Part shown: positions 37,091 to 44,833 of the stretch, one piece after another
Numbering within the stretch: the stretch's first letter is position 1
How the letters are laid out: the number at the start of each line of letters is the position of its first letter
Assembly (NCBI RefSeq): GCF_003591035.1
Contig: NZ_QYUO01000001.1
Location: 682,001 to 746,000 of the forward strand
Reading direction: 5' to 3'
Length of the DNA: 64,000 bases
From: Noviherbaspirillum saxi
GTDB taxonomy: Bacteria > Pseudomonadota > Gammaproteobacteria > Burkholderiales > Burkholderiaceae_D
Position numbers and translations under genes: made by a program
The notes under the pieces: generated by a model
Databases searched by the model: none
What the model was told of the DNA's origin: nothing
Seen by the model: only the letters and a program-made list of their open reading frames with translations

Positions 37091-38881
37091 ATGGGTCAAT
37101 ACGTCGCTCCATTGCGTGACATGCAGTTCGTGTTGCATGAACTGCTGAAAGTCGAAGAAGAGTTCAAACAACTGCCGAAGCACGCAGAGATCGACAAGGA
37201 CATCATCAACCAGGTACTGGAAGAGGGTGGCAAGTTTACGTCCCAAGTAGTATTTCCCCTGAACCATAGCGGCGACCGCGAAGGCTGCCGCCTCGACAAG
37301 GAAACCCACGTCGTGCACACGCCGAAGGGCTTCAAAGAGGCGTACCAGCAGTACGTCGAAGCCGGCTGGCCATCGCTGTCCTGCGATCCCGAATTCGGCG
37401 GCCAAGGTTTGCCGATTGTGATCAACAATTCGTTCTACGAAATGATGAACTCGGCCAACCAGGCCTGGACCATGTACCCCGGCCTGTCGCATGGCGCGTA
37501 CGAGTGCCTGCACGAGCATGGCACGCCGGAACAGAAGTCGGTGTACCTGCCCAAGCTGGTGTCGGGCGAGTGGACCGGCACCATGTGCCTGACCGAGCCG
37601 CATTGCGGCACCGACCTCGGCATGCTGCGCTCGAAAGCCGAGCCGCAGGCGGACGGCTCGTACAGCATTTCCGGCGGCAAGATCTTCATCTCGGCCGGTG
37701 AACATGAAATGGCGGCCAACATCCTTCACCTGGTGCTGGCGCGCCTGCCGGATGCACCGTCGGGCACCAAGGGCATTTCGCTGTTCCTGGTTCCGAAGTA
37801 CATCCCGAATGCCGACGGCACTCCGGGCGAGCGTAACAAAATCTTCTGCGGCGCGATCGAAGAAAAGATGGGCATCCATGGCAACTCGACCTGCCAGATG
37901 AATATGGATGGCGCCAAGGGCTGGCTGATTGGCGAGCCGAACAAGGGCTTGAACGCGATGTTCGTGATGATGAATGCAGCGCGCCTGGGTGTCGGCATGC
38001 AATCGCTGGGCTTGACTGAAGTCGCTTACCAGAACGCCGTCGTGTATGCCAAGGATCGCCTGCAGATGCGCAGCCTGTCCGGCGTCAAGGCACCGGACAA
38101 GGCGGCCGACCCGATCATCGTGCATCCGGACGTGCGCCGCATGCTGCTGACCGCGCGTGCATTCGCCGAAGGCGGCCGTGCATTCAGCTCCTACGTCGCG
38201 CTGCAGATCGACCGCGAACTGAACCATCCAGATGAAGAAGTCCGCAAGGAAGCCGCCGACGAAGTCGCATTGCTGACTCCAATCATCAAGGCCTTCCTCA
38301 CCGACAACGGCTGGATCGCGACCTCGGAAGCGATGCAGGTATACGGCGGCCACGGCTTCATTTCCGAATGGGGCATGGAGCAGTATGTGCGCGACGCCCG
38401 CATCAACATGATCTATGAAGGCACCAACACCATCCAGTCGCTCGACCTGCTGGGCCGCAAGATCCTGATGGACAACGGCGCGAAGCTGCGCAAGTTCGGC
38501 GCCAAGGTGCAAGCCTTCGTCGAAGAAAACGGCACCAATGAAGCCATGTCCGAATTCATCACGCCACTGGCCGACCTGGGCGACAAGGTTACCAAGCTGA
38601 CGATGGAAATCGGCATGAAGGCTTTCCAGAACCAGGATGAAGTCGGCGCCGCCGCCGTGCCTTACCTGCGCGTGGTCGGCCACATGGTGTTCTCGTACTT
38701 CTTCGCGCAGATGGCGAAGATCGCGCTGGAGAAGCAGGATTCCGGCGACAACTTCTACAAGGCCAAGCTGGCGACTGCGCGCTTCTACTTCAACCGCCTG
38801 CAGCCTGAAACCGCCATGCTGATTCGTCAGGCACGCTCGGGTTCTGCGAACCTGATGGCGCTGGAAGAAGATCTGTTCTAA
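37091..38881 (+). CDS. Acyl-CoA dehydrogenase (fadE-type, C-terminal extended)
   Basis: This 596-aa FAD enzyme should introduce the 2,3 double bond of beta-oxidation. An N-terminal helical extension (about 1-75) precedes the core. Core motifs are MCLTEPHCGTDLG near 165-177, FISAGEHEM, and the C-terminal EAMQVYGGHGF near 415 with YEGTNTIQSLDLLGRK around 440. The glutamate in YEGTN is the usual catalytic base in this longer family. It is the first enzyme of the beta-oxidation cluster, 26 bp after the TetR gene. Chain-length preference cannot be read from sequence. Confidence 0.93.
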   Translation: MGQYVAPLRDMQFVLHELLKVEEEFKQLPKHAEIDKDIINQVLEEGGKFTSQVVFPLNHSGDREGCRLDKETHVVHTPKGFKEAYQQYVEAGWPSLSCDPEFGGQGLPIVINNSFYEMMNSANQAWTMYPGLSHGAYECLHEHGTPEQKSVYLPKLVSGEWTGTMCLTEPHCGTDLGMLRSKAEPQADGSYSISGGKIFISAGEHEMAANILHLVLARLPDAPSGTKGISLFLVPKYIPNADGTPGERNKIFCGAIEEKMGIHGNSTCQMNMDGAKGWLIGEPNKGLNAMFVMMNAARLGVGMQSLGLTEVAYQNAVVYAKDRLQMRSLSGVKAPDKAADPIIVHPDVRRMLLTARAFAEGGRAFSSYVALQIDRELNHPDEEVRKEAADEVALLTPIIKAFLTDNGWIATSEAMQVYGGHGFISEWGMEQYVRDARINMIYEGTNTIQSLDLLGRKILMDNGAKLRKFGAKVQAFVEENGTNEAMSEFITPLADLGDKVTKLTMEIGMKAFQNQDEVGAAAVPYLRVVGHMVFSYFFAQMAKIALEKQDSGDNFYKAKLATARFYFNRLQPETAMLIRQARSGSANLMALEEDLF

Positions 38882-38899
38882 GCATCTCACCGCACGGCT

Positions 38900-39022
38900 C
38901 CTTCCCCCTTTCAGGGGGAAGGCTGGGATGGGGGTAGAGTGCTCGAGATATCACTGCAATAACTCAACCGCACTACCCCCACCCTACGCCGGGCGCCCCT
39001 ATCCCCCCTTACAGGGGGAGGG
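38900..39022. repeat. Hairpin cluster between acyl-CoA dehydrogenase and fadB-like genes
   Basis: Three nested or adjacent dyads fill this 176-bp gap. A perfect 10-bp stem CCTTCCCCCT / AGGGGGAAGG with a TTC loop lies at 38900-38922. A shorter C-run/G-run stem is at 39004-39018. An outer pairing joins GGGATGGGGGTAGAGTG (38925-38941) with CACTACCCCCACCC (38971-38984). This looks like a dispersed palindromic intergenic element. It is not followed by a T-run, so it is not a classical terminator. Confidence 0.65.
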
Positions 39023-39057
39023 AACCCTCACAGCGAAAAAATTTAAGGAATCCTCCC

Positions 39058-41445
39058 ATGTCCAACTTCATCGTCAAGAAAGTCGCCGTGCTCGGCGCCG
39101 GCGTGATGGGTGCGCAGATTGCCGCTCATTGCGTGAACGCGAAAGTCCCCGTCGTCCTGTTCGACCTGCCCGCCAAGGAAGGCCCGAAGAACGGCATCGT
39201 GCTGCGCGCGATCGAAAACCTCAAGAAGCTCAGCCCCGCACCGCTCGGCAACAAGGATGACGCCGCGCTGATCCAGGTCGCCAACTACGAAGATAATCTC
39301 GACATCCTCAAAGGATGCGACCTGATCATCGAAGCGATCGCCGAACGCATGGACTGGAAGCATGACCTGTACAAGAAGGTCGCTTCGCATATCGCGCCGA
39401 ACGCGATCTTTGCCTCCAACACATCCGGCCTGTCGATCACCGCATTGTCGGAAGGCTTCGATGCCGAACTGAAGGAGCGCTTCTGCGGCGTGCACTTCTT
39501 CAATCCGCCGCGCTACATGCATCTGGTCGAACTGATCCCGACCGTGTCGACCCGTCCGGAAATCCTCGACCAGCTCGAAGGCTTCCTGACCACCACGCTG
39601 GGCAAGGGCGTGGTCCGCGCAAAGGATACTCCGAACTTCATCGCGAACCGTGTCGGCATCTTCAGCATGATGGCGACCATGTACGAAGCGCAGAAATTCG
39701 GCTTGCCGGTCGATGTGGTCGACGACCTGACCGGCACCAAGCTCGGCCGCGCCAAGTCCGCGACTTTCCGTACCGCTGACGTGGTCGGTCTGGACACCAT
39801 GGGCCATGTGATGAAGACGATGCAGGACAACCTGCAGTCCGATCCGTTCTATCCGGTCTACAAGACGCCTGAACTGCTGGCCAAGCTGATCGCTGCCGGC
39901 GCGCTCGGTCAAAAGACCGGCGGCGGCTTCTTCAAGAAGGTCGGCAAGGACATCCTGCGTTTCGATGGCGAGAAGGGCGACTATGTGCCGTCCACCGGCA
40001 AGGCCGACGATATCGTGGTGCGCATCCTGAAGGAAAAGGATCCGGCCAAGAAGATGAAGACGCTGCGCGAATCGACCAATCCGCAGGCGCAATTCCTGTG
40101 GGCGATCTTCCGCGATACCTTCCATTACATCGCCGTACACCTGGAATCGATCGCCGATTGCGCGCGTGACATCGATTTCGCATTGCGCTGGGGCTTCGGC
40201 CAGAAGAACGGCCCGTTCGAAGGCTGGCAGGCCGCCGGGTGGCAGCAGGTTGCAAGCTGGGTCAAGGAAGACATCGATGCGGGCAAGGCACTGTGCGATG
40301 CACCGCTGCCGCAATGGGTGTTTGACGGCCGCGATGGCGTACATACCGCCGAAGGTTCATGGTCGCCTGCAAAGAACGCCTACGTACCGCGTTCCGACCT
40401 GCCGGTGTACCAGCGCCAGTCTTTCCGCGCTACCGTGCTGGGCGAAAATGCACCGGACGGCACCAAGGCAGGCACCACCGTATTCGAAGACGATTCGGTC
40501 CGCATCTGGCACCAAAACGACGATGTGCTGATCCTGTCGTTGAAGACCAAGATGCACGTCATCGGTCAGGGTGTGATCAACGGTCTCGCCAAGGCAATCG
40601 ACGAAGCGGAAAAGAATTACAAGGGCTTGGTGATCTGGAGCGCGGATGCAGCCGATGGCGGTGCATTCTCCGCCGGCGCCGACCTGCAATCAATGCTGCC
40701 GGTCTTCATGTCGGGCGGCATCAAGGCGATCGAGCCGGAAGTCGCCAAACTGCAACAGGCGCACCAGGCACTCAAGTATGCGAATGTGCCGGTGGTTGCG
40801 GCCGTAGCCGGCCTCGCGCTCGGCGGCGGTTGCGAATTGATGATGCACGCGGCCAAGCGCGTGGTCTCGATCGAATCCTACATCGGCCTGGTCGAAGTGG
40901 GCGTGGGCCTGGTTCCCGCAGGCGGCGGCTTGAAGGAAGCCGCAGTGCGCGCAGCAGCCGATGCCAAGGGCACCGACATCCTGCAATTCCTGAAAAACTA
41001 CTTCACCAATGCAGCTACCGCCAACGTGTCGAAGTCGGCACTGGAAGCGCAAAAGATGGGCTACCTGGCGCAGAACGACGTCATCGTATTCAACCCTTAC
41101 GAGTTGCTGCACGTAGCCAAGGTCGAAGCGCGCGCGATGTTCGATGCCGGCTATCGCCCGCAACTGCAGAAGCTGGTTCCGGTCGCCGGCCGCACCGGCA
41201 TAGCGACCATCATGGCACAGCTGGTCAACATGCGTGACGGCGGCTTCATCTCCGCGCATGACTACAAGCTGGGCGCGATGATCGCAGAGATTGTTTGCGG
41301 CGGCGACATCGAGTCGGGCAGCCTGGTCAGCGAACAATGGCTGCTGGATCTGGAACGCAAGGCCTTCATGGAATTGCTGAACAATCCAAAGACGCAGGAA
41401 CGCATCATGGGCATGATGCAGACCGGCAAACCCGTTCGTAACTGA
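39058..41445 (+). CDS. 3-hydroxyacyl-CoA dehydrogenase/enoyl-CoA hydratase fusion (FadN-like order)
   Basis: This 795-aa bifunctional beta-oxidation enzyme has the dehydrogenase first: NAD-binding GAGVMGAQIAAH is at about residues 13-24, followed by the FFNPPRYMHLVELI and GKGVVRAKDTPNFIANR motifs. The crotonase-type hydratase domain follows from about 485. It has oxyanion segments GAFSAGADLQ near 537-546 and ALGGGCEL near 588-595. This order is opposite to enterobacterial FadB/FadJ and matches the FadN-like family. It forms a cluster with the acyl-CoA dehydrogenase and thiolase. RBS AAGGAA lies before the ATG. Confidence 0.93.
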   Translation: MSNFIVKKVAVLGAGVMGAQIAAHCVNAKVPVVLFDLPAKEGPKNGIVLRAIENLKKLSPAPLGNKDDAALIQVANYEDNLDILKGCDLIIEAIAERMDWKHDLYKKVASHIAPNAIFASNTSGLSITALSEGFDAELKERFCGVHFFNPPRYMHLVELIPTVSTRPEILDQLEGFLTTTLGKGVVRAKDTPNFIANRVGIFSMMATMYEAQKFGLPVDVVDDLTGTKLGRAKSATFRTADVVGLDTMGHVMKTMQDNLQSDPFYPVYKTPELLAKLIAAGALGQKTGGGFFKKVGKDILRFDGEKGDYVPSTGKADDIVVRILKEKDPAKKMKTLRESTNPQAQFLWAIFRDTFHYIAVHLESIADCARDIDFALRWGFGQKNGPFEGWQAAGWQQVASWVKEDIDAGKALCDAPLPQWVFDGRDGVHTAEGSWSPAKNAYVPRSDLPVYQRQSFRATVLGENAPDGTKAGTTVFEDDSVRIWHQNDDVLILSLKTKMHVIGQGVINGLAKAIDEAEKNYKGLVIWSADAADGGAFSAGADLQSMLPVFMSGGIKAIEPEVAKLQQAHQALKYANVPVVAAVAGLALGGGCELMMHAAKRVVSIESYIGLVEVGVGLVPAGGGLKEAAVRAAADAKGTDILQFLKNYFTNAATANVSKSALEAQKMGYLAQNDVIVFNPYELLHVAKVEARAMFDAGYRPQLQKLVPVAGRTGIATIMAQLVNMRDGGFISAHDYKLGAMIAEIVCGGDIESGSLVSEQWLLDLERKAFMELLNNPKTQERIMGMMQTGKPVRN

Positions 41446-41470
41446 TTGATCACTAGGCGAGGACGATTTC

Positions 41471-41893
41471 ATGGACATGCTGCAGTTCGGAAAGCAGGCG
41501 CTGGCTGCACAGCCGTTCAGCACGCTGGTCGGCGCAGTCTTGACGAGGTTCGATACGGAAGGCACCGAACTGCGTGTGCCGCTCCGTGACGAACTGAAGC
41601 AGCAGCATGGCTTCGTGCACGGCGGCGTCATCAGCTATGCCGCCGACAATGCCTTGACCTTTGCAGGCGGGGCGGCGCTCGGAACGGGTGTCGTCACCTC
41701 CGAATACAAGATCAATTACGTGCGTCCGGCCCTCGGGCAGGAGCTCGTCGCCCGTGCCGTCGCTATCCATGCAGGCAAGTCGCAGGCAGCATGCCGCTGC
41801 GACATTTTCGTCGTCAACGAAGGTAAAGAGACTTTGTGCGCAATCGCGCAAGGCACGATCGCACGGCTCCCCGCCGCGTCGTCGGCTGAATGA
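41471..41893 (+). CDS. PaaI-type hotdog-fold thioesterase
   Basis: This 140-aa protein has the PaaI/YbgC-like hotdog pattern: LKQQHGFVHGGVISYAADNALTFAGG, with the HGGV segment that supports thioester hydrolysis, followed by TSEYKINYVRPA. It would hydrolyse acyl-CoA or stalled intermediates, a common guard function in beta-oxidation clusters. It starts 25 bp after the fusion enzyme and ends 17 bp before the thiolase, so it is very probably in the same operon. Confidence 0.88.
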   Translation: MDMLQFGKQALAAQPFSTLVGAVLTRFDTEGTELRVPLRDELKQQHGFVHGGVISYAADNALTFAGGAALGTGVVTSEYKINYVRPALGQELVARAVAIHAGKSQAACRCDIFVVNEGKETLCAIAQGTIARLPAASSAE

Positions 41894-41910
41894 ACCAGGA
41901 GAATTTCGAA

Positions 41911-43107
41911 ATGAGCAAACAACTTCAAGAAGCATACGTAGTCGCCGCGACCCGCACACCGATCGGCAAGGCGCCGCGCGGCATGTTCAAGAACGTCCGT
42001 CCGGACGACTTGCTGGTGCGCGCATTGCAGGCCGCCATGGCGCAGGTGCCTAACCTCGATCCAAAAACCATCGAAGATGCCATCGTCGGCTGCTCCTTCC
42101 CGGAGGCCGAGCAGGGCATGAACATGGCGCGTAACGCCGTGCTGTTGGCCGGCCTGCCCAATACCGTGGGCGGCGTCACGATCAACCGTTACTGCGCCTC
42201 CGGCATCACCGCGGTGGCAATGGCCGCGGACCGGATCCGCGTCGGCCAGGCTGACGTCATGATCGCCGCCGGCGCCGAATCGATGTCGATGGTGCCGATG
42301 ATGGGTCACCACCCGGCGATCAACATGGGCGTGTTCAAGGATGAAAACATCGGCATGGCCTACGGCATGGGCCTGACCGCGGAAAAGGTGGCGCAGCAAT
42401 GGAAAATCTCCCGCGAAGCGCAAGACCAGTTTTCGCTGGAATCGCATCTCAAGGCCATCGCCGCACAGCAATCCGGTGCCCGCGAAGCGGAAATCTGCCC
42501 GGTCGAGATCGTTGAAAAATTTCCTAACCTGGCCACCGGCCAGATCGACATCAAGACCCGCACCGTCAACCAGGACGAAGGCGCGCGCGCCGACACCAGC
42601 CTGGCAGTGCTGGGCAAGCTCAAGCCGGTATTCGCCAACAAGGGCACTGTCACCGCCGGCAACAGCTCGCAGACTTCGGATGGCGCAGGCGCGCTGATCC
42701 TGGTCTCGGAAAAGATCCTGAAGCAGTTCAACCTGACGCCGCTGGCCAAGTTCTCGTCGTTCGCCGTGCGCGGCGTACCGCCGGAAATCATGGGCATTGG
42801 TCCGAAGGAAGCGATCCCCGCCGCTTGCCGCGCCGCCGGCATCACGCAAGACCAGCTCGACTGGATCGAACTGAACGAAGCCTTTGCCGCACAGGCGCTG
42901 GCCGTGATCCAGGACCTCGGCCTCGATCCTTCCAAGGTCAACCCATACGGCGGCGCGATCGCTCTCGGCCATCCGCTGGGCGCGACCGGTGCGATCCGCG
43001 CCGCGACGGCCATCCATGCGATGCGCGCGAAAAAACTGAAGTACGGCATGGTCACCATGTGCGTCGGTACCGGCATGGGTGCCGCAGGCATCTTCGAAGC
43101 GGTATAA
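41911..43107 (+). CDS. Acetyl-CoA C-acyltransferase (3-ketoacyl-CoA thiolase)
   Basis: This 398-aa thiolase ends the beta-oxidation cycle by cleaving 3-ketoacyl-CoA. The N-terminal RTPIGKAPRG precedes the nucleophilic cysteine region INRYCASGITAVA near residue 93. The C-terminal motifs are NEAFAAQALAV (about 335) and GGAIALGHPLGATGA (about 351-365). The final CVGTGMGAAGIF carries the second catalytic cysteine. The ATG at 41911 has a GGAGAA site; a frame opening at 41890 adds seven residues. It forms a chain with the upstream genes and is closed by a terminator. Confidence 0.94.
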   Translation: MSKQLQEAYVVAATRTPIGKAPRGMFKNVRPDDLLVRALQAAMAQVPNLDPKTIEDAIVGCSFPEAEQGMNMARNAVLLAGLPNTVGGVTINRYCASGITAVAMAADRIRVGQADVMIAAGAESMSMVPMMGHHPAINMGVFKDENIGMAYGMGLTAEKVAQQWKISREAQDQFSLESHLKAIAAQQSGAREAEICPVEIVEKFPNLATGQIDIKTRTVNQDEGARADTSLAVLGKLKPVFANKGTVTAGNSSQTSDGAGALILVSEKILKQFNLTPLAKFSSFAVRGVPPEIMGIGPKEAIPAACRAAGITQDQLDWIELNEAFAAQALAVIQDLGLDPSKVNPYGGAIALGHPLGATGAIRAATAIHAMRAKKLKYGMVTMCVGTGMGAAGIFEAV

Positions 43108-43137
43108 CGCGGTCGCATCATGAGCCGACATTGAATA

Positions 43138-43168
43138 GCCGCGCGGTCGCAAGCCGCGCGGCTTTTTT
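43138..43168 (+). terminator. Rho-independent terminator after the thiolase gene
   Basis: A 9-bp perfect stem GCCGCGCGG / CCGCGCGGC with a 7-nt loop is followed by TTTTTT. It closes the acyl-CoA dehydrogenase to thiolase operon. Confidence 0.9.
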
Positions 43169-43180
43169 ATGGAGAGCAGC

Positions 43181-43303
43181 ATGGAGTCCGGATTTTTCCG
43201 TCCCCAATTCCGGTCGACGCTGTGGCAACAGGTCGTCACCTGGATCGGGCAGCGCACGACTAGCGAAAATCGCGCACAATCACTCTCACACAAGACAGCA
43301 TAA
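43181..43303 (+). CDS. Possible 40-aa small protein of unknown function
   Basis: An ATG at 43181 with GGAGAG 5 bp upstream opens a 40-codon frame, MESGFFRPQF..., that ends in TAA 24 bp before the enoyl-CoA hydratase start. The sequence has a Trp-rich middle and no recognisable domain. A good ribosome-binding site and position between a terminator and a gene favour it, but so short a frame could be chance. It may instead be the untranslated leader of the hydratase gene. Confidence 0.25.
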   Translation: MESGFFRPQFRSTLWQQVVTWIGQRTTSENRAQSLSHKTA

Positions 43304-43327
43304 CAACCGAATTTCACAGGAGAAGAT

Positions 43328-44095
43328 ATGGATATCCAGACCAACAAGGCCAACGGCATTCTGACCATCGAGTTCAATCGCCCGGACAAGAAGAATGCCA
43401 TCACCTCGGCGATGTATCAGGTGATGGCCGATGCATTGAGCGATGCCGAGAATGACAGCACCATACGTGCGATCCTCCTCATCGGCAAGCCGGAAATTTT
43501 CACGGCCGGCAACGACCTCGAAGATTTCATGAAAAATTCCTCATCGATCTCCGGTGACCGTCCGGTCGCGCAGTTCATGCGCCACCTCAGCACCGCCACC
43601 AAACCGGTGGTTGCCGCCGTTGCCGGGGCCGCAGTGGGTATCGGCACCACCATGCTCATGCATTGCGACCTGGTGTACGCGGCGGAGAATGCGAAGTTCT
43701 CGATGCCCTTTACCCAGCTCGGCCTGTGCCCGGAATTTGCCTCTAGTCTGCTGTTCCCGCAAATGGTCGGCTATCAGCGCGCAGCTGAAAAGCTCCTGCT
43801 GGGCGAAGGTTTCTCCGCGCAGGAAGCGCAGGAGATGGGCCTGGTCAGCCGCGTATTGCCTGCTGCCGATCTGATTCCGTTTGCCCAGGGACAGGCAGCG
43901 AAACTGGTGGCGTTGCCGGCATCGTCATTGCGCACGACCAAGAAGTTAATGAAGAGCGGTCAGCTGGAAGCGATGCAGCAGCGCATGCTGGAAGAGAACA
44001 AGCATTTTGGCGAAATGCTGGGGGCGAATGAAGCGAAGGAGGCGTTTACGGCGTTCTTTGAAAAGCGACGACCGGATTTTACGAAGTTTGCTTGA
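43328..44095 (+). CDS. Enoyl-CoA hydratase/isomerase family protein
   Basis: This 255-aa crotonase-fold protein has the oxyanion hole segments FTAGNDLEDF near 55-65 and GAAVGIGTTMLMHCDLVYA near 97-115, followed by FSMPFTQLGLCPE. It hydrates or isomerises enoyl-CoA. It lies after the terminator of the beta-oxidation cluster, with its own AGGAGA site 7 bp before the ATG, so it may be separately transcribed. It is the last housekeeping gene before the Rhs island. Confidence 0.9.
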   Translation: MDIQTNKANGILTIEFNRPDKKNAITSAMYQVMADALSDAENDSTIRAILLIGKPEIFTAGNDLEDFMKNSSSISGDRPVAQFMRHLSTATKPVVAAVAGAAVGIGTTMLMHCDLVYAAENAKFSMPFTQLGLCPEFASSLLFPQMVGYQRAAEKLLLGEGFSAQEAQEMGLVSRVLPAADLIPFAQGQAAKLVALPASSLRTTKKLMKSGQLEAMQQRMLEENKHFGEMLGANEAKEAFTAFFEKRRPDFTKFA

Positions 44096-44118
44096 TTGAC
44101 TTACTGGGGGAATAAATT

Positions 44119-44148
44119 TTTGACGGTGACAACTATGTCGCCGTCAAA
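44119..44148 (-). terminator. Hairpin closing the Rhs cassette region
   Basis: TTTGACGGTGAC (44119-44130) pairs with GTCGCCGTCAAA (44137-44148) around a 6-nt loop, with one wobble pair. On the minus strand it is followed by AATTTATT. It lies 23 bp from the convergent enoyl-CoA hydratase stop and could end minus-strand transcripts of the Rhs locus. Confidence 0.55.
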
Positions 44149-44159
44149 TATATCGATTG

Positions 44160-44237
44160 TTATCGCCGAGTCCAATCAATAAATTTTTCCATAATAAGTT
44201 CTACTTCGTCGAAAGATAATTCAACAGGATCGTCCTG
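44160..44237 (-). pseudogene. Truncated second copy of the candidate Rhs immunity gene
   Basis: Read on the minus strand, the frame encodes QDDPVELSFDEVELIMEK then FIDWTRR and stops at TAA. This is almost identical to the last half of the complete immunity gene at 44655-44822. The first half is missing: the frame is interrupted by a stop just upstream. About 80 bp (44161-44239) match 44662-44740 with only a few mismatches. It looks like the relic of an older cassette. Confidence 0.75.
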
Positions 44238-44239
44238 GT
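44161..44239. repeat. Direct repeat copy B (shared with 44662-44740)
   Basis: An ~80-bp near-identical stretch is repeated in the same orientation 501 bp away. The copies flank the orphan tail and the zinc-ribbon gene, so recombination between them could delete or insert that pair. Confidence 0.85.
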
Positions 44240-44315
44240 TTAGGAATTAGGTCAGGTTCTAAATGGTGATTCGGAAAGGCTGAGGAGTGTTTAAGTTGGA
44301 ATACTTGATTGGCTC

Positions 44316-44519
44316 TCAATCTTGTACTTGCAATTCGCTCAATAACGGCGGTAACCCAATTTCCAACATGTACGTTCCAAAGTCTATAAATGGCACCTCT
44401 CCTATGTGATCAAAGGCAAACCATGTTGCATCGCATTCCTTGCAAATATAGATAAGCTGTTCTGTAGCTTTTATTTTTGCTTTCGCAATATCGCCTTGTT
44501 GACAGCGTGGACATAACAT
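44316..44519 (-). CDS. Small zinc-ribbon protein, candidate immunity protein of the orphan toxin
   Basis: This 67-aa protein starts MLCPRCQQGDIAKAKI, and a second CKEC pair lies at about residues 29-32, giving a CxxC...CxxC zinc ribbon. The C-terminal part reads IGEVPFIDFGTYMLEIGL. The start at 44519 has AAGGA 8 bp upstream. A longer frame up to 44648 runs through the orphan toxin tail in another register and is not real. Small acidic zinc-ribbon proteins of this look often follow contact-dependent toxin tips. It begins 12 bp after the orphan tail stop, so I infer it neutralised that toxin. Homology was not tested. Confidence 0.75.
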   Translation of the reverse strand: MLCPRCQQGDIAKAKIKATEQLIYICKECDATWFAFDHIGEVPFIDFGTYMLEIGLPPLLSELQVQD

Positions 44520-44530
44520 TTGAAATCCTT

Positions 44531-44638
44531 TTAATGAACTGGATATGCAGTAATAATCTGATTCGTACCAGGTCGCACGATAATCTTTACGTTTCGTTCT
44601 CCAGTCGTACCAACGATACGTCCCATTGGTACTCGTCC
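44531..44638 (-). pseudogene. Orphan toxin C-terminal tail
   Basis: The minus-strand frame ending in TAA at 44531-44533 encodes MGRIVGTTGERNVKIIV and then ends in RPGTNQIITAYPVH. Endings of this form (a short strand, then RP.T..I.TAYP) are typical of secreted RNase-type tips of CDI and Rhs proteins. There is no start codon fit for a full gene and no Rhs core attached, so it is a displaced tip fragment. The open frame continues upstream into the immunity gene's 3' end. It sits directly before the zinc-ribbon gene. Confidence 0.7.
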
Positions 44639-44654
44639 GTATGAACATAAATAT

Positions 44655-44822
44655 CTATCGGTATCGCCGAGTCCATTCAATAAGTTTTTCCATAATAAGT
44701 TCTACTTCGTCGAAAGATAATTCAACAGGATCGCCCTGTTTAGTTATAGCTTTTATGTGAATCGACGATTCATCTTCCACCCACATTGCAAAATCATCGG
44801 TTTGGTAGAAATCTTTGTCCAT
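44655..44822 (-). CDS. Candidate cognate immunity protein of the Rhs toxin (55 aa)
   Basis: This short gene is easily missed. ATG at 44822 opens 55 codons, MDKDFYQTDDFAMWVEDE... ending EKLIEWTRRYR, stop TAG at 44655-44657. It is acidic in its first half and has a predicted strand-strand-helix pattern with a VELSFDEVELIMEKLIE helix. A GCGAG stretch lies about 8 bp before the ATG. It starts 11 bp after the Rhs stop on the same strand, exactly where cognate immunity genes lie. Its truncated duplicate at 44160 supports that it is a real, selected gene. No family name is assigned. Confidence 0.8.
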   Translation of the reverse strand: MDKDFYQTDDFAMWVEDESSIHIKAITKQGDPVELSFDEVELIMEKLIEWTRRYR

Positions 44823-44833
44823 TTTTTTCTCGC

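Noticed and set aside
37076..38890. 604-codon frame antisense to the acyl-CoA dehydrogenase
   Set aside because: It is a mirror of a well-defined gene, with His/Gln/Arg-rich antisense composition.
44316..44648. 110-aa reading of the zinc-ribbon gene
   Set aside because: The first 43 residues read the orphan toxin tail in a shifted frame. The internal ATG at 44519 has a strong ribosome-binding site and starts the real domain.
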